A stretch of DNA of 64,000 nucleotides. It comes from Crambe crambe. Its lineage: Eukaryota > Porifera > Demospongiae > Poecilosclerida > Crambeidae. Shown piece after piece: positions 35,109 through 49,861 of this stretch (position 1 is its first letter; each line of letters begins with the position of its first letter). The position numbers and the translations under genes are program-made. Location of the stretch: NCBI GenBank assembly GCA_963924555.1, contig OZ004581.1, forward strand, positions 6,363,338 to 6,427,337. Reading direction: 5' to 3'. Under the pieces are notes generated by a model, which saw nothing but the letters and a program-made list of their open reading frames with translations, had not been told where the DNA came from and made no database searches.

Positions 35109-37007
35109 AGCTTTCTGAGTCATCCACTTCTTCATCTTCATCTTCTTTTCTTTTCCTCTTGCCAATCTTTAACAATCAAAAGTGTCTCAGTGATATTTCT
35201 CCCACCTGGTCTCCAGGTTTGAATATTCCCTTGGCCCCCTGGATCGTTCTGAAGATGTAAACAGGTGGATCAGACTCCCTGTACACAGGGGTGGAGCTAG
35301 CTGAGAGGAACACCATGTCTTCACAATCCTCTTCACTCTTCAAGCAAGCATAGTGATGCATCCTGACTGTGACATCCTTTAAAAATGTCATTCTCCTGCT
35401 GTGTGTGATCAAGTAAGTTGGACTTGCTGACTTGTAGCCGTTTGGTAACTCAAATGGTCCACTGAAGCAAGGATGAATGAACACTTCTTCTTCAATGTTT
35501 AGCGAATTTTCAGGAATGAAGACAGAGATTCCCTTGTCCACTAGCCCACATATCAATGCTTCTCTTGGTGTAATGTGTTCTGCAATAGGCATTTGGTAAA
35601 AGTAAACTCTTGGGTAGTAGGAGTCAATCCCTAAATCAAAATAGGTTGCTAGCTATATTAAAATAATATGAATGATGTGTAGATTAGCTACGTATTTACA
35701 AATATCACTGTTTTTTTCATCCAATAAAGTTTGTAACTATAATGGGAAAAAAATTCACTATGTAGCTACGTACGTGAGAAATAAAATGGCATTCAGTATT
35801 ACTCATATAATCAATTGCAGCTCTACATACCAAATTTTGAAAAAATGAAAAAGTGAGGACTTCATGAGAACAGACATCGAATATGGTATCTCCTTCATAG
35901 TTAGTCAAATGTACATTAGCTCCATATGCTACGAGAAGATCACATATTTCCAGATCTCCAGCTTGTGCTGCATAAACCAGTCATTGTTATCTTGCATATC
36001 AATTTGAGCACCTTTTTCAAGAAGTAGAGAAACAGTATCTGGTCTTCAATTAAAGCTAGCATACATTAGGGCAGTTTCCCTCTGTTATCATGCTGGTCAA
36101 CTTTGATGACGTCCTAACTCTAACAGTAAGGTTCCTTCACTGTTACATTTGCTAACTTTGGCTCTATATTAAAACAGAACCTTAACTGATTCAGTGTGCT
36201 GACCTTTAACTGCTAAATATAGAGGATATAGTTCATTCTTGCTCTGCATATCAACTTGAGCACCTTTGTCTAGTAGCAGTTTGATCATCTTAGTGTGAAG
36301 CAGACCATCCTTTTCCCCCCTGCATGTTGACTTGAGCTCCTTTTTCTATAGCAGTTTGACCACTTCAGTGTGACCATTCTGACATGCTAACATTAAAGCA
36401 GACCATCCATCTTTTTCCTGCATATCAACTTGAGCATCTTTCTCTAGTAACAGTTTGACTACTTCAGCGTGCTCATTCTGACTTGCTAATATTAAAGGAG
36501 ATAATCCATTATTGTTCTGCATATTGACTTGAGCACCTTTCTCTAGTAGCAGTTTGACCACTTCATTCTGACTTGCTAACATTAAAACAGACAATCCATT
36601 ATTGCTCTGCATATTGACTTGAGCACCTTTCTCTAGAAGCAGTTCGACCACTTCAATGTGAAAAACACGACTTGCTAACGCTAAAGCAGACCATCCATAA
36701 TTGTCCTGTATATCTACTTGAGCACCTTTCTCTAGTAGCAGTTTGACCACATCAGTGCGACCATTCTGACTAGCTATCATTAAAACAGACCATCCATCAT
36801 TTTCCTGCACATCAACCTGAGCACCTTTCTCTACTAGCAGTTTAACCACTTCAATGTGAAAAAAATGACTTGCTAACGCTAAAGCAGACCATCCATAATT
36901 GTCCTGTATATCTACTTGAGCATCTTTCTTTAGTAGCAGTTTGACCACATCAGTGCGACCATTCTGACTAGCTATTATTAAAGCAGACCTTCCAGAGCCG
37001 ACCTGCT

Positions 37008-37978
<971 letters not shown>

Positions 37979-38333
37979 CAGTGGAGTAGGAATGGGGGGC
38001 AGGGGGGCAGGGGGGCCACTGCCCCCCCCATACTATAGATGGAGGGGCACTACCCTCCCCCCTCCCCCCCAATAATATGAACAGCTAACTTGAGTATATT
38101 GAAAGTGAAAGTATAGCACCAAGGACCTAGCACCAAGCAATTACATGCATGAATGCTGTCATTGCAGTGTGATGTCAGCAACATTACTGCTGCTGCTTGC
38201 TGACTGTTATCTAATGCATACAGAAGGAAGGATATTTTTTTTAGATATTTGTTGCTATTATAATTATTACTGTGATTAACTTCCTGCCCCCCCCCCCCCC
38301 ATGGCCCATTAAATTCCTATTCCTACTCCACTG
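37979..38333. mobile_element. CAGTGGAGTAGGAAT MITE, 355 bases
   Basis: The ends CAGTGGAGTAGGAAT and ATTCCTACTCCACTG are perfect inverted repeats; target duplication TATAT (37974-37978 and 38334-38338). Subterminal GGGGGGCAGGGGGG and poly(C) resemble the left end of the hAT element at 27745. Confidence 0.9.
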
Positions 38334-38465
38334 TATATCCATCAACAAGAACTTTTTTGTGTGTGTTTATTATGTAGGAGTTCCTATGGAGAGCTTCATG
38401 GATGATTCTGATTACCATTCCTGGAATCACCACAACTGACCCAACATGGATCCTACAAAAATCTA

Positions 38466-38593
38466 CACTCTAAAAATGAAAGTGTGTATTGGAATACGTA
38501 TTCTCTGTAAACAGTAAGGTATAAACTGCATACCTATACTGTTTACAGGGAACATTCCTGTGGTATAAAGTACACACTCTTGTTTTTACAGTG
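38466..38593. mobile_element. TA-flanked hairpin MITE (CACTxTAAAAA)
   Basis: CACTCTAAAAATGAAAGTG at the left pairs with CACTCTTGTTTTTACAGTG at the right; internal CTGTAAACAG/CTGTTTACAG arms pair too; TA on both sides. Same end type as 53322-53557. Confidence 0.7.
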
Positions 38594-39300
38594 TAGGCCA
38601 TGAAGTCATCAGACTCTTGGCATATAGCTAGCTATATTGCATGCATGTCACAACTACAGATGATTATAGCTAATGGGATTAAGGGTTGGAGCTAGAATTA
38701 GGCTTGGGTAGATTATGCCAGCATAATTTTGGGACTTCCTGGAATCAAGCATAATGCCAGAATAATGGGGCATATTTTGAGCATAATGAGCTGCTGCAAG
38801 CCTGAAAACAAAGTCTTTGCTCTCTACTGCCTGAGGTGGTTTCTTGCTACACTGTGACTGTGACAGTGCCTAGCTACCTACCTAAGACCTGAGTCATGAG
38901 TGATCTTCTCACATAATTATACTATATGATATGGACAAGGCTAAGCTACTTCTAGCTCTACTACTGCTACTGGTCAAGCATAATCATTAGCTTATTAGTG
39001 GGAATAATAGGTGAATAATAGGTGGAAATTTTGGAGCATTGTGGAACAGAATAACTGCATCTTATAGTGGTTGCTAATAGATGCAGTCTAACATTTAACC
39101 ACAAAATAATTACCACAAATTACATCCTCAATTCCAATGCTATGGGAGGGGTTGCTATGTAAGTAATTGACTACATGCCATTGCTTCAGTAAACTGTGAG
39201 GCCTAGTGGTGTGGCCCCTGTAGCGTGCCAGCTACTTGCTGGCTCGCGAGGATAGATCTATCTAATCTTCAGTGTGACTAGTTGAATTGACTCTGAAGAT

Positions 39301-42300
39301 ATGGGAGAGAAAGAGGACAAGGTAACTTCTTATTAATAAACAGACTGCTAGCAAAGAAAAAAACTCAGTGAGTGAACTGTCAAAATCAATAGATCTGGTG
39401 TCATAGTGAAAACTGTCCCCAATATTCACACTAGTAAATATAATAATTATCTGGGGGACACTATTCACTAGTGAACTAGCTAGTGAATAGTGTCCCCCGA
39501 ACTAGTGCATAGTCAGTGAATAGTGTCCCCCCCCCCCCCCTCTCAGTGAATAGTATCCCCCCATGAAAGAGACAAATTCACTTGACTGAATTGTCGGTAG
39601 CTAATTTTTATGAGAACTGATCAGCTATTACATACGTATGTACCATTGGCTGGTAAGTAGAAACATTATAACTAGAGTTCATAGAGTTCAATGCCCCGCT
39701 GTAATAAGCCTGTAAAGTGTCTGGTTGAAGCATAATTACCAGCACAACCTGTAATTTTAACATGTGATTTTAAATCTTAAAAAATAGAACCTATGATACC
39801 CATAGGCATGTGCATGTACGTTGTCTAGATAACTTTCTGTGTGCATTTTTGTATCACCCTGCTGAAGGCTAGAGTATTCTGGCTTAAACATCTTATTTAG
39901 TGATTCGTTTCATAAAGCTATTCTTGCTTCACGAAAACATTGTAAGTATGAAGTATGCTGGCAATAAGTGTCGAATAAGGACGTATTTTAGTAGTTATTA
40001 GCTACGAGTTTTCAAAATTTCCTGCCACAGACATAGTCCCAAACGATTGCTTAACCCCTTGAAAGGGGCAATAAAATTACTTCTGCTCTTACGCTTCATT
40101 CTTCCCATCTCATACTGACTTGAGCCAAGAATTAAATGCCATTGCTCAGCAAACGATGATAGTTTAGTGAGGAAGTGTTACTTTTGATTGTTCTATCTGG
40201 AGTCGTGTGCACAAGTACTGATCTGACCACCTTTACCTAAAAATTACTCCTGTTTACTAGCTACTTGGTCAGTTGGCTCTTGTCATACTACTAGAGCCAA
40301 AAATTGCAACCATCTTCTCCATTGCTCAGCAAATACTTACATAGTTTATTTTAATAGTCAGGCCAGCAGAACAGAACACACATTTTTTCCCTAATACATC
40401 ATGTACTAATGTGTAATATTGGCAACCCTTACCCAATACATGCATGCCATTCCTGATTGAGCTGTTGCTGATACCTCAAGATAGTTATAGAGCTTAGAAA
40501 GGCTTCGAATAATTATAGCTAAGTAGTCAGATATGAAAGCTCGTGCATGGAGAATCCAACAGCAGAGAGTCATGTAGAAAAATCACAGGTGGGCTTTCCA
40601 GCATAACTTATAAACTATACACTACTGTGCTACCTTCGGTACCTCCTTGCTCTTCCCTATAGGCTTTAGTTAGTTGGCATTGTTAAAGAGTAGCTACACT
40701 GCACCAATTAAGGCTTACACCACTGGTGCTTTCATTAATTTATAGATAGCAGTTAGCTAGTTCTCATCAGCCACCAGTTGCTATCATGCATTTGCAATTA
40801 CTTCCACATAATAATTTGCAGGTTGATATCTTCCACCCTCTAGCAGAACTTCACTGGGAGGAATGCTGTGAACTTCCAGAGAGTATGTATCATTCCCAGT
40901 GTGTATCACTGCATGGCAAGATTTATGTGGGAGGAGGTTACACATCATCAGGTGATCCTTACAAGCTTTTTATTTCTTCTGATCTGAAGTCTTGGAATAT
41001 TTTCAATACACCCACCAAATACTACGCACTCACCACCTACCACTCCCAGCTGGTGCTGATTGGTGGAATGGAGCGAAATGAGTATTGTACCAACAAGGTG
41101 TGGACTACTGGAGCAGAACGAATTGAATGGCTGTCATCTCTGCCTCCAATGAGAATATCACGCCGCTCTTCATCAGCCATCAATACTCAAAGTAAACAGA
41201 ATCAAGCTGAGTGTATAATTGTTACAGGTGGTTTGAAAACGCCAGGAGTTCGACTGAATACAGTTGAGGTGTTTGTGCAGGGGGAGTGGTCAATTGTGCA
41301 ACCTCTACCTCTTCAATGCTTCTGTATAAAATGCACTATCCATGATGAGATCTTGTACTTGATGGGAAGTTATCAACAAGACAACTCTGTATTATACTGC
41401 GAATTAGACTCTCTCCTGTCATCTAATGATACTCTGTGGAAAACTTTTCGAGTCCCTCTCTACTACTCCAGTTGTGTGACATTTCATCGTCACCTTGTGT
41501 CTGTAGGAGGATCCTCCACCTCCCCCTTATCTAAGATCTATGCCTACTCCCCTCTCACTCGATCCTGGCTGCATGTGGGGGACTTGCCTTTTGAACTTGA
41601 ATCCACTACCTCCACTGTCATCTCAACAGGAGAACTGGTGGTGATAGGTGGAAGGACTACTAATACTTCAAACAGTCGCAAGGTATACAAGGCATCATTA
41701 AAAGGTAAGAATGTGCATCCTCATGACAATCCTCCCATCAAAGAACTGGACTTTTGGTTAGTTGATACCTTCATTCCATATTCCATGGTAGCTCATAAAA
41801 GGTTATGGAGCAATGATTTGGTGGGATTTTTTTTGTACTGTACAACAAAAACAATAAATTATGTTGAGCAATTAAAGTTGGCATGTCACTAAGTGCATGG
41901 CAGTATCCTGATTGATGTTATATGAGCCAGTTTGTTTTTATAGATAGTTGAGCACAAAAATAAGCCAATTCACAAAAAATTCTGTTTCTATATCCCCACA
42001 GTGTCCCCATTCAACCTTGAGAGTCGATTCAGCATGCTTGCACTCTCCAAATTGGAGTATGCAGGAGTCCAGATCATAACATCACTCAAGGCAGTCCTCA
42101 ATCAACTAACAGCACACATTGGAGTTACATACCCTGAAGTTAGTGTTAAGCAGGCTATTGTCGAGTGGGAGTCTGGAAGGAGCCGTTTCTCTCCAACCTG
42201 GAAGTCACTATTCTCTGTACTAAAGAACTTGAATCAAGAGGAACTGAGTCAGCAGATTGAAGACTACCTCTATGGTGAGTCAGAGTTTATTTATTCTAAA

Positions 42301-45300
42301 TAAAAAGTAGGGATGGCTGTGTGTGGTTCAAAAAAGTTCAGCAACAAGGGAGTGAACTTCAGTCAAGTAACCTCTTACCCATCACCAATATTACCAAACT
42401 AAGAGCTAACTATTCTACTTCACTATACTAATACGTAGTTAGATACTGAGCCCTAGGGATCTACAGTATTTAGAAACCTGAGGGCCCTGGGGCGGCTGTA
42501 GCAGCCTGAACGCAGCAAGGCCGCTACTAAGGGCCCAAAGGTTTGTAGATCCCGTTAGTCGAGGTGTCTAACTAAACAGTGAAGTGATCTGTTAAATAGC
42601 TAGCATAGCAACAAATGGCTACGTACATTTAAAGAGCTAGCCAGAGACGTTTATGAACAAACGGCAGCTTACTCAGTCAGTTATCCATTACTGTAAATCG
42701 GGAAATTTTCATTGTTAAAAATAATTCACGGTTGGCTCAAACAACGAAAATTAAACACGTGAAATATTTTCTACAACGGATTATTAAAATATTGAAAATA
42801 TACGGTAGGAAGCACATTGCGTACTAGCTACGTAGCTAGCTTGCAGTCTCTCCTCAAGTATTTGAAGCAGAAGGATGGTCTTCCGGCTATTGCTTGAGCG
42901 AATTGTGAAGTGGAGGCAGAGTTAGTTAGTTCGAGATTTTCTTTCGACCACATGTCCAACAATCATACCTGATTTCTTCACTGCCACCGCGTACCTGTCC
43001 TTTTCATTCGTTGGCTCCCTCACACTCTAGCGTTTCACCTAGATTGGCATCCCACATGTCACGGTACCACGAACACACAGTAAGCGATCTGGAACTCTAC
43101 GCTAGCACTTACCGCCATTTTCTCCATTTTAGTAGTAGTGAAATTTTCATTGTTGAAAATAATTCGCAGATGATTCAAAAAACGAATAATAAACACATCG
43201 AAAAAATAAAACGCGAAGATATTTTACACAAAAATTTCCTGATTTACGGTAAATAAATACGTAGCTAGCCTAGGCAACAAATAGCTATGTCTAAGAGCTA
43301 GCTAGAGATGAACAAAGGGGTGTGGCCTCGCTTGCATCTGCGCAGAGTACCAGTGCAGAATGCCAGCTTGCAGTAACCAGCTACGTAGAAGTGACATCAT
43401 TCATTGGATTTGACCAATCAAGTAGTTAGATTACAGGTTAGCTAAATTGCTGGATTAGGTCAAGCTATCTAAAGGAATGTAGAGAGGGAAATGAAAGTCA
43501 TATTTCCTCCAAATGGCCCCTGTGGCTCAATTTTGACTCATGTTCCCTAAATTATTTTTCTTTTCCAGGTAAACCAGTCAACCTATATCTTGCTGCCTAC
43601 CACCAGATCCTTAAAACACGTGGTTCTTTGGATATGATCTTTCTTAAAATGGTCTTTGTTGGTTCTCCTCGTTTGGGAAAGACAAGTGCTCGTCGCCGTC
43701 TCACAGGAGAGATTGTTGATATCAGCTCAGCTGGAGAACCAGAGCAGCCAAGCACAGGGACAGTTGAGTCGGGACGAACAGTTGTCATCAGAAACCTTAC
43801 CAGCACCACAGCTGTGGTGACTCCAACAGAATGGTTTGCCATCAATAACCTCACAGAAGAGGCAAGCATGCTTCTAGAGTTCATATATGGTCACTCTCGT
43901 CAGCTAAATGAAGATGATGAAGTATCAAGTGTCAATAATGCTTCCATTCCAAAGACTAAGACAGATTTAGACCAAAATGTGAATTCCTCCTCTTCTGCTC
44001 CATTCTCAAATAGTGAGTTTGACTCACCTAATTCAGCCCTCATTTCTTCATCACCAAAACAGAGTGATATTTTTAAATCTCGAGGTATGGGTATGGAAAT
44101 TGCCAACTTGTTTCGTAAGGTTATGGATTCAAAATATTGGAAGGATATCAAGCATTTATTCAAATATACAGCTCTCATAAGAATGGAAGACACGGGAGGC
44201 CAGCCAGAATTCATGGACATGCTCCCGGCTCTGACTATTGGTCCTGCCCTCTACCTGTTGTTCTGTAAGCTCATCGATGAACTTCAGAGTCGCTACACTG
44301 TATCCTACCTCAGTCCCTCAGAAGGACAGTCTACCACTCCAGTAGAGTCCACCTACACTGTTGAAGAAGTCCTACTCACAGCTCTGGCTGGTGTTGCTTG
44401 TCTGAGTTCTCACTCATCATCTGAAGTCAGCAATGATGAGGATTCCATATCCCCACTTACTAAGCAGCACGAGCTTCTATCATCTTCTAAATCAATTGCT
44501 TATATAGTGGGGACTCATAAAGACCTTGTATCTGACCAGCAGGTAGCTGAATTTGATGAGAAGCTGCAACGCATTGTACGGTCCACAGATTTCTTCCACA
44601 AAGATCTTGTTCAGTTTTCATCTGAAAATAGAATGGTGCTCCCCATCGACAATATGACAGGAGGAATGGAAGAAATTAAGAAAATACAAAAGTTTCTGGC
44701 AGAAAGTATTCAACAACACTTCAAGAAGCTGTCTATTCCAGCTGCATGGCTAGTACTGAGCATCTGGCTTCGGAAAAGAGCTGAGAGAATAATCAGCCTG
44801 CAAGATTGCCTTCAACTAGCTGAACAACTTGGTATGACATCAGAAGAATTGAAACTGGCCTTATGGTTTCTCCATCACTATGCTGGGGTCCTAATGTACT
44901 TCCCAGACTTGCCTGAACTCAAAGACACTGTCATCTGTGACATACAGATAGTGTATGACAGTGTTACTAATCTGATTGTCAACACGTTTAGGTTTGGTCC
45001 AGTCAGCAAAGCAAATGCTGAGAAGTTTCGAGAGACAGGACAATTCTCATTGGAGGATATCAGAGGGGCAACTGCCAGTATCTCAGGAGACTACATTCCA
45101 TTGGACCAACTTGTGAAGCTACTGGAATACCTCAATATCATAGCTCCTCTGGTACACCCTGATCCAGAATGTTCTGATAAAAATCCAAAAATTGTCTACT
45201 TCATGCCCTGTGTTCTTCATAATGCTCCAAAGGAAGAGCTTCAGACTTGCCAAAAGAATGACTCCCATTCAGTCCTCCCAGCTTCTCTAATGATTCGATA

Positions 45301-47044
45301 CGAGTGTGGCTTTGTACCCCTTGGTCTCTTTCCTGCCACCATTGCTAACCTCGTTGGAAATGATTCATTCACATTGATCGTCAAAGGAATTAAGAAGAAT
45401 CAAGTCCAGTTTCGATTTGGAGCTGATCATGACAAAGTCACCTTCATATCTCGACCACACTACTATGAGATCCACATCACACGACAAGCAGCTGCTGTCA
45501 CCAAAACACATGAAGTGTGTGGTGCTGTTCGAGAAATCATCGAGTCAACGATCAAGACAGTCACCTCTCGCATGAACTATGCCTTCACTGCCAGCTATCA
45601 GCTTGCATTTGAATGTCCCTCTCACCCTGGAAGGGACCACCTGTGTGTGGTGAACAGCAGAGAGACCTCTCCCCACATGATGGACTGTCTATTCAATATC
45701 AAAGATCCACAGCCATTGGTAATGCAGAGACAGCACATGGTGTGGTTTGGGAAGGTAAGGTTATATTTGATTTGAAACCCTAAAGATTTCCTTAACACAA
45801 GCTGCAATTTTTCTTCTTCATGTAGCCCATGAATGGTGATGGAGATGATATCTCTGGACCTTACCCAACATATCGGTCATGTGAGTTGCTATCTACATAA
45901 TATTATCAATCAGGGTTTCATTTAGGGAGCATCCCCCTTCCCATAAACTATTTAATCCTGAGGCTCTATTGATTGGGGAACCCCCCACATTATTGTTTAT
46001 TTAGATATTAACTGAGTCTCACTCTATAGTTAAATGTTTTTTCACTTCTGTAGTCATCATATTTGTACTTCATGTTATTGTATTGCAGTAGTCAGTACTA
46101 ATCCACTTTGGGATAAAGATATAACAATGAACTATCTGCAACTAATCAAGTACTTGGACCCTGAAACTGGTGAGTGCAGAGAAATCAGAATCCTGGACGA
46201 CTTGGCTCCCTACTGGAAGAAGATAGCTGAGCTTCTTGGCATCCGACCTTCAACCATTAAATCTATTGCAAAACAAGGTTCAGACATTGATTGCTTACGA
46301 GATGTGATTGGAGAATGGCTGGCCAATGCTCCCCAAATGCCCCACTGCAAACACTACTCCGAGAAATGGAGAGGCTTACACAACTTGCTGAAGGATGGCC
46401 GAATGGGAAAGTTGGCAGCAGATATGGAAGCTGCTTTTGATGCTGAGAAAAGTTCAGTCCATGGAAATTATGAGGAAGGTAAATTATCAACAGATTACAG
46501 TAATATTTAGTTAAGCTACTTGAAACATGCTCAAGCTATATATTAATGATGTTGCAGATTCAGGGACTTTAGCATCAAGCCATGCCTCTCTTCCAACTTC
46601 ACACTCGCATATTCCATCAGGTAGCTATGTAGCATCATTCCCTCCCACTTGAAATTGAAATTCATAACAAAGATCCTCCTAAATCTAGAGATTGTAATCT
46701 TATACTACTTAAATGCAGCTGTGGTGACGCTTCAACCAGGTCTCCAAGATAACGTTAACCCCTCCCACCTCCTGTATATGAGACCACACCCACTGGTACT
46801 GTGCAAAGAATTGTGGAGCATTAGTGAAGAGTGGAAAGAGGTTGGCTTGTTCCTGAACCTGGAGGAGAAAAAACTTAAAGAAGTGGAGAAGCATGGAACT
46901 ACTTCTCAGTCATGCATGAAGGAGATGTTAAAGGTGTGGTTGGCCAGAGAACAGCCTCCTCCCACCTGGGTAGCCATTATTGAGGTGCTGGATTTCCTCG
47001 AACATGAAGAATTGGCTTTGACTCTCAGACGAAAAGCATCCTAA
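39301..47044 (+). CDS. Kelch-DD-Roc-COR-DD-DD protein (ROCO-family death-domain protein)
   Basis: Eight exons (39301-39321, 40822-41704, 42002-42274, 43569-45754, 45826-45880, 46089-46478, 46558-46620, 46719-47044) splice in phase to 1398 residues. Residues ~8-300 form Kelch repeats (IYVGGGY, LVLIGGM, CIIVTGG, LVSVGGS, LVVIGGR). Residues ~303-392 look like a weak death-type domain (SPTWKSLFSVLKNLNQEELS). Roc GTPase: P-loop GSPRLGKTS (~424-432), switch DTGGQPEF (~600), G4 THKD (~708). COR region ~760-1080. Two death domains follow (~1145-1255, IRILDDLAPYWKKIAELLGI; ~1300-1398, WSISEEWKEVGLFLNLEEKK). ROCO proteins couple GTP binding to signalling, and death domains recruit partners in cell-death or immune pathways. 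The long Ser-rich insert between P-loop and switch is unusual. The seven-codon first exon is supported by the inverted paralogue; an in-frame ATG at 40786 is the alternative start. Confidence 0.85.
39322..40821. other. Intron 1 of the Kelch-ROCO gene, with CCCCC palindromes
   Basis: About 1.5 kb without supported exons. At 39452-39560 GGGGGACACTATTCACTAG is followed by its inverted copy and two further direct copies of AGTGAATAGTGTCCCCC, with a C run. The corresponding intron of the left-edge paralogue (286-750) is a third as long. Confidence 0.6.
42417..42586. mobile_element. Palindromic MITE in intron 3 of the Kelch-ROCO gene
   Basis: Outer arms CTTCACT...TAGTTAGA / TCTAACTAAACAGTGAAG and inner arms GGGATCTACAG...AACCTGAGGGCCCT / AGGGCCCAAAGGTTTGTAGATCCC form a long hairpin. 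Confidence 0.7.
42691..43249. mobile_element. TA-flanked MITE, CTGTAAATCGGGAAATTTT ends, in intron 3
   Basis: Left CTGTAAATCGGGAAATTTT pairs with right AAATTTCCTGATTTACGG; TA flanks. Internal copies of TTTTCATTGTT(A/G)AAAATAATTC lie near both ends in the same orientation. The 81-codon frame at 43011-43256 lies within it and is not a gene. Confidence 0.65.
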
Positions 47045-47755
47045 CTATGTACCTCATTAATTTTTCTCCATGCATTCATTATTATTTATTTTGTAGTTTT
47101 TTAAACCTCATAGCTTCTGGATATTGTTCTCATTATGATGGCATGTTTTAGTATGAAGTTTCCAGCAAGTTCAGGGTGCATCATGCATTCCAGAGTGCCA
47201 TGGTGGATATCTTGTGTTTCCCCCTAGACTTTGCTCGAGAGATTGGTACAAAAATTAATACTTTGAATTCAGAATTTACTTCCTGAGGATGAACTTCAAC
47301 TTCACATGAACACATGAATTTCAACTGCTAGAGTGGTTTACTGGGGGAGGGAGACAACTAGTGACTCTGAAAACCACGACCCTTATGCGATGCTTTGAGA
47401 ATGGGGCTAGCTGGTCATGTATCAGCTGACTGTTTTGAACCATCTCTGAGACTTCATACTTCATATATCTTTGGACAGTTTTCTTGTATCATGCAATGAT
47501 ATAAACTTGAAGTTGAAACTTCTAGCTGACTTGTAAAGACCATCCAGTCATCCTCCCACCATGGAGCTAAAGACGTTGTCTTGAAAGTCTGTCTTGATAG
47601 ACTAATGGGAACACTTGTGATGATCACACACTGACCCATAATACTGGTAAAAGGTCGCTGTCGTGCCAGACTAAAGGGGAGGGGCTGGCAGCGTTGGTGA
47701 CTAGCCATTAGGGACAGAAAGTTTCCATAGCTTTATAATAGTATTCATAGTTTTG
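47045..47755. other. Intergenic downstream of the Kelch-ROCO gene
   Basis: No exon or repeat end recognised. Confidence 0.4.
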
Positions 47756-47759
47756 ACTC

Positions 47760-49042
<1,283 letters not shown>

Positions 49043-49423
49043 TAAATTTAATCAAGAATGACCAATTGTTATAACTATTATGTTCCATGCTATTCTGTTA
49101 CTTTGAACATGTGCATGTGGTGGGTGGAGATTCATTATGAAAATGCTAGAGGAGGCAAAAAAAATCACAAGTAAGACACACCCTTCCTTTAGGGATCATT
49201 AAGGTCTAATGTGGCCCTCTCAGTCTGCAACATGTTTTTGTTGTTATTGTTTATTAATTCCTATAGTGTATGTAAGTCAGTAGTTCCTTACAAGGTGTAG
49301 CTACAATGTTTCCTTGGAGTATCCAGACCTCTTGGTCCAATCAATTTTGTGTTTGGTAGTTTTATAGCTATAATATCAATGAATCCATACATGACATCGT
49401 CATGCAGTGCTGACAGCTGTATC
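49043..49423. other. Intergenic, nothing recognised
   Basis: No coding or repeat feature supported. Confidence 0.4.
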
Positions 49424-49688
49424 TACAGTCGAACCTTGGTTAACTGGCCACCTTTGTCCAAACTGATATTCTGCTACTGGTTGTTATTGTGATTATGTGC
49501 AAAGCACTCTCTCAAAAAATAAGTTAAATCCACTACACATGCTTTTAGTGCATGTACTGATATTCTGCTACTGGTTGTTATTGTGATTATGTGCAAAGCA
49601 CTCTCTCAAAAAATAAGTTAAATCCACTACACATGCTTTTAGTGCATGTACTAATAACCCAGAAAACTAGGTTCGAGGTTCAACTATA
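49424..49688. mobile_element. Mariner-like MITE with internal 94-base tandem duplication
   Basis: Ends TACAGTCGAACCTTGGTTAA and the inverse, AGGTTCGAGGTTCAACT-ATA. Internally 49462-49555 is repeated almost exactly at 49556-49650 (ACTGATATTCTGCTACTGG...). Confidence 0.65.
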
Positions 49689-49861
49689 CAGCTTATACAA
49701 TTACAACCATGTTTGGATAATTGGCTATGATAATCAATAATGAGATAATCAGATAATTGGATATTAGCTATAAGAAGTATAATTATCAAAAGACTAAAGT
49801 CTTCTTTCTAACTAGCTATTATATATAGTTGTTCTAAAGTTCTGTTCTTTGTTAATGGCTT

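Larger units (their letters stand above)
34290..37007 (-). pseudogene. Decaying ankyrin-repeat + ZU5 gene
   Basis: Reading the minus strand: ankyrin repeats from 37007 (GRSALIIASQNG, VVKLLLEKGAQVDIQDNYGW, at least six full repeats) to a stop at 36346, then more broken repeats to ~36000 in shifted frames with in-frame stops. A ZU5-like exon follows an acceptor at 35631 (MPIAEHITPREALICGLVDK; HYACLKSEEDCEDMVFLSAS; GDQVGEISLRHF) and meets a TGA at 35176, where related proteins continue; the downstream basic stretch GKRKRKEDEDEE is still in frame. Two later exons each contain a MITE. ANK-ZU5 proteins are usually scaffolds, often ending in a death domain. Stops, frame losses and two insertions argue for a pseudogene. 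Confidence 0.7.

Noticed and set aside
40547-40588. Alternative first exon (ATG, MENPTAESHVEKSQ, GTGGGC donor) for the Kelch-ROCO gene
   Set aside because: In phase, but not conserved in the left-edge paralogue, whereas the 39301 exon is present in both copies.
43011-43256. An 81-codon plus-strand frame
   Set aside because: Lies within a TA-flanked MITE in intron 3.
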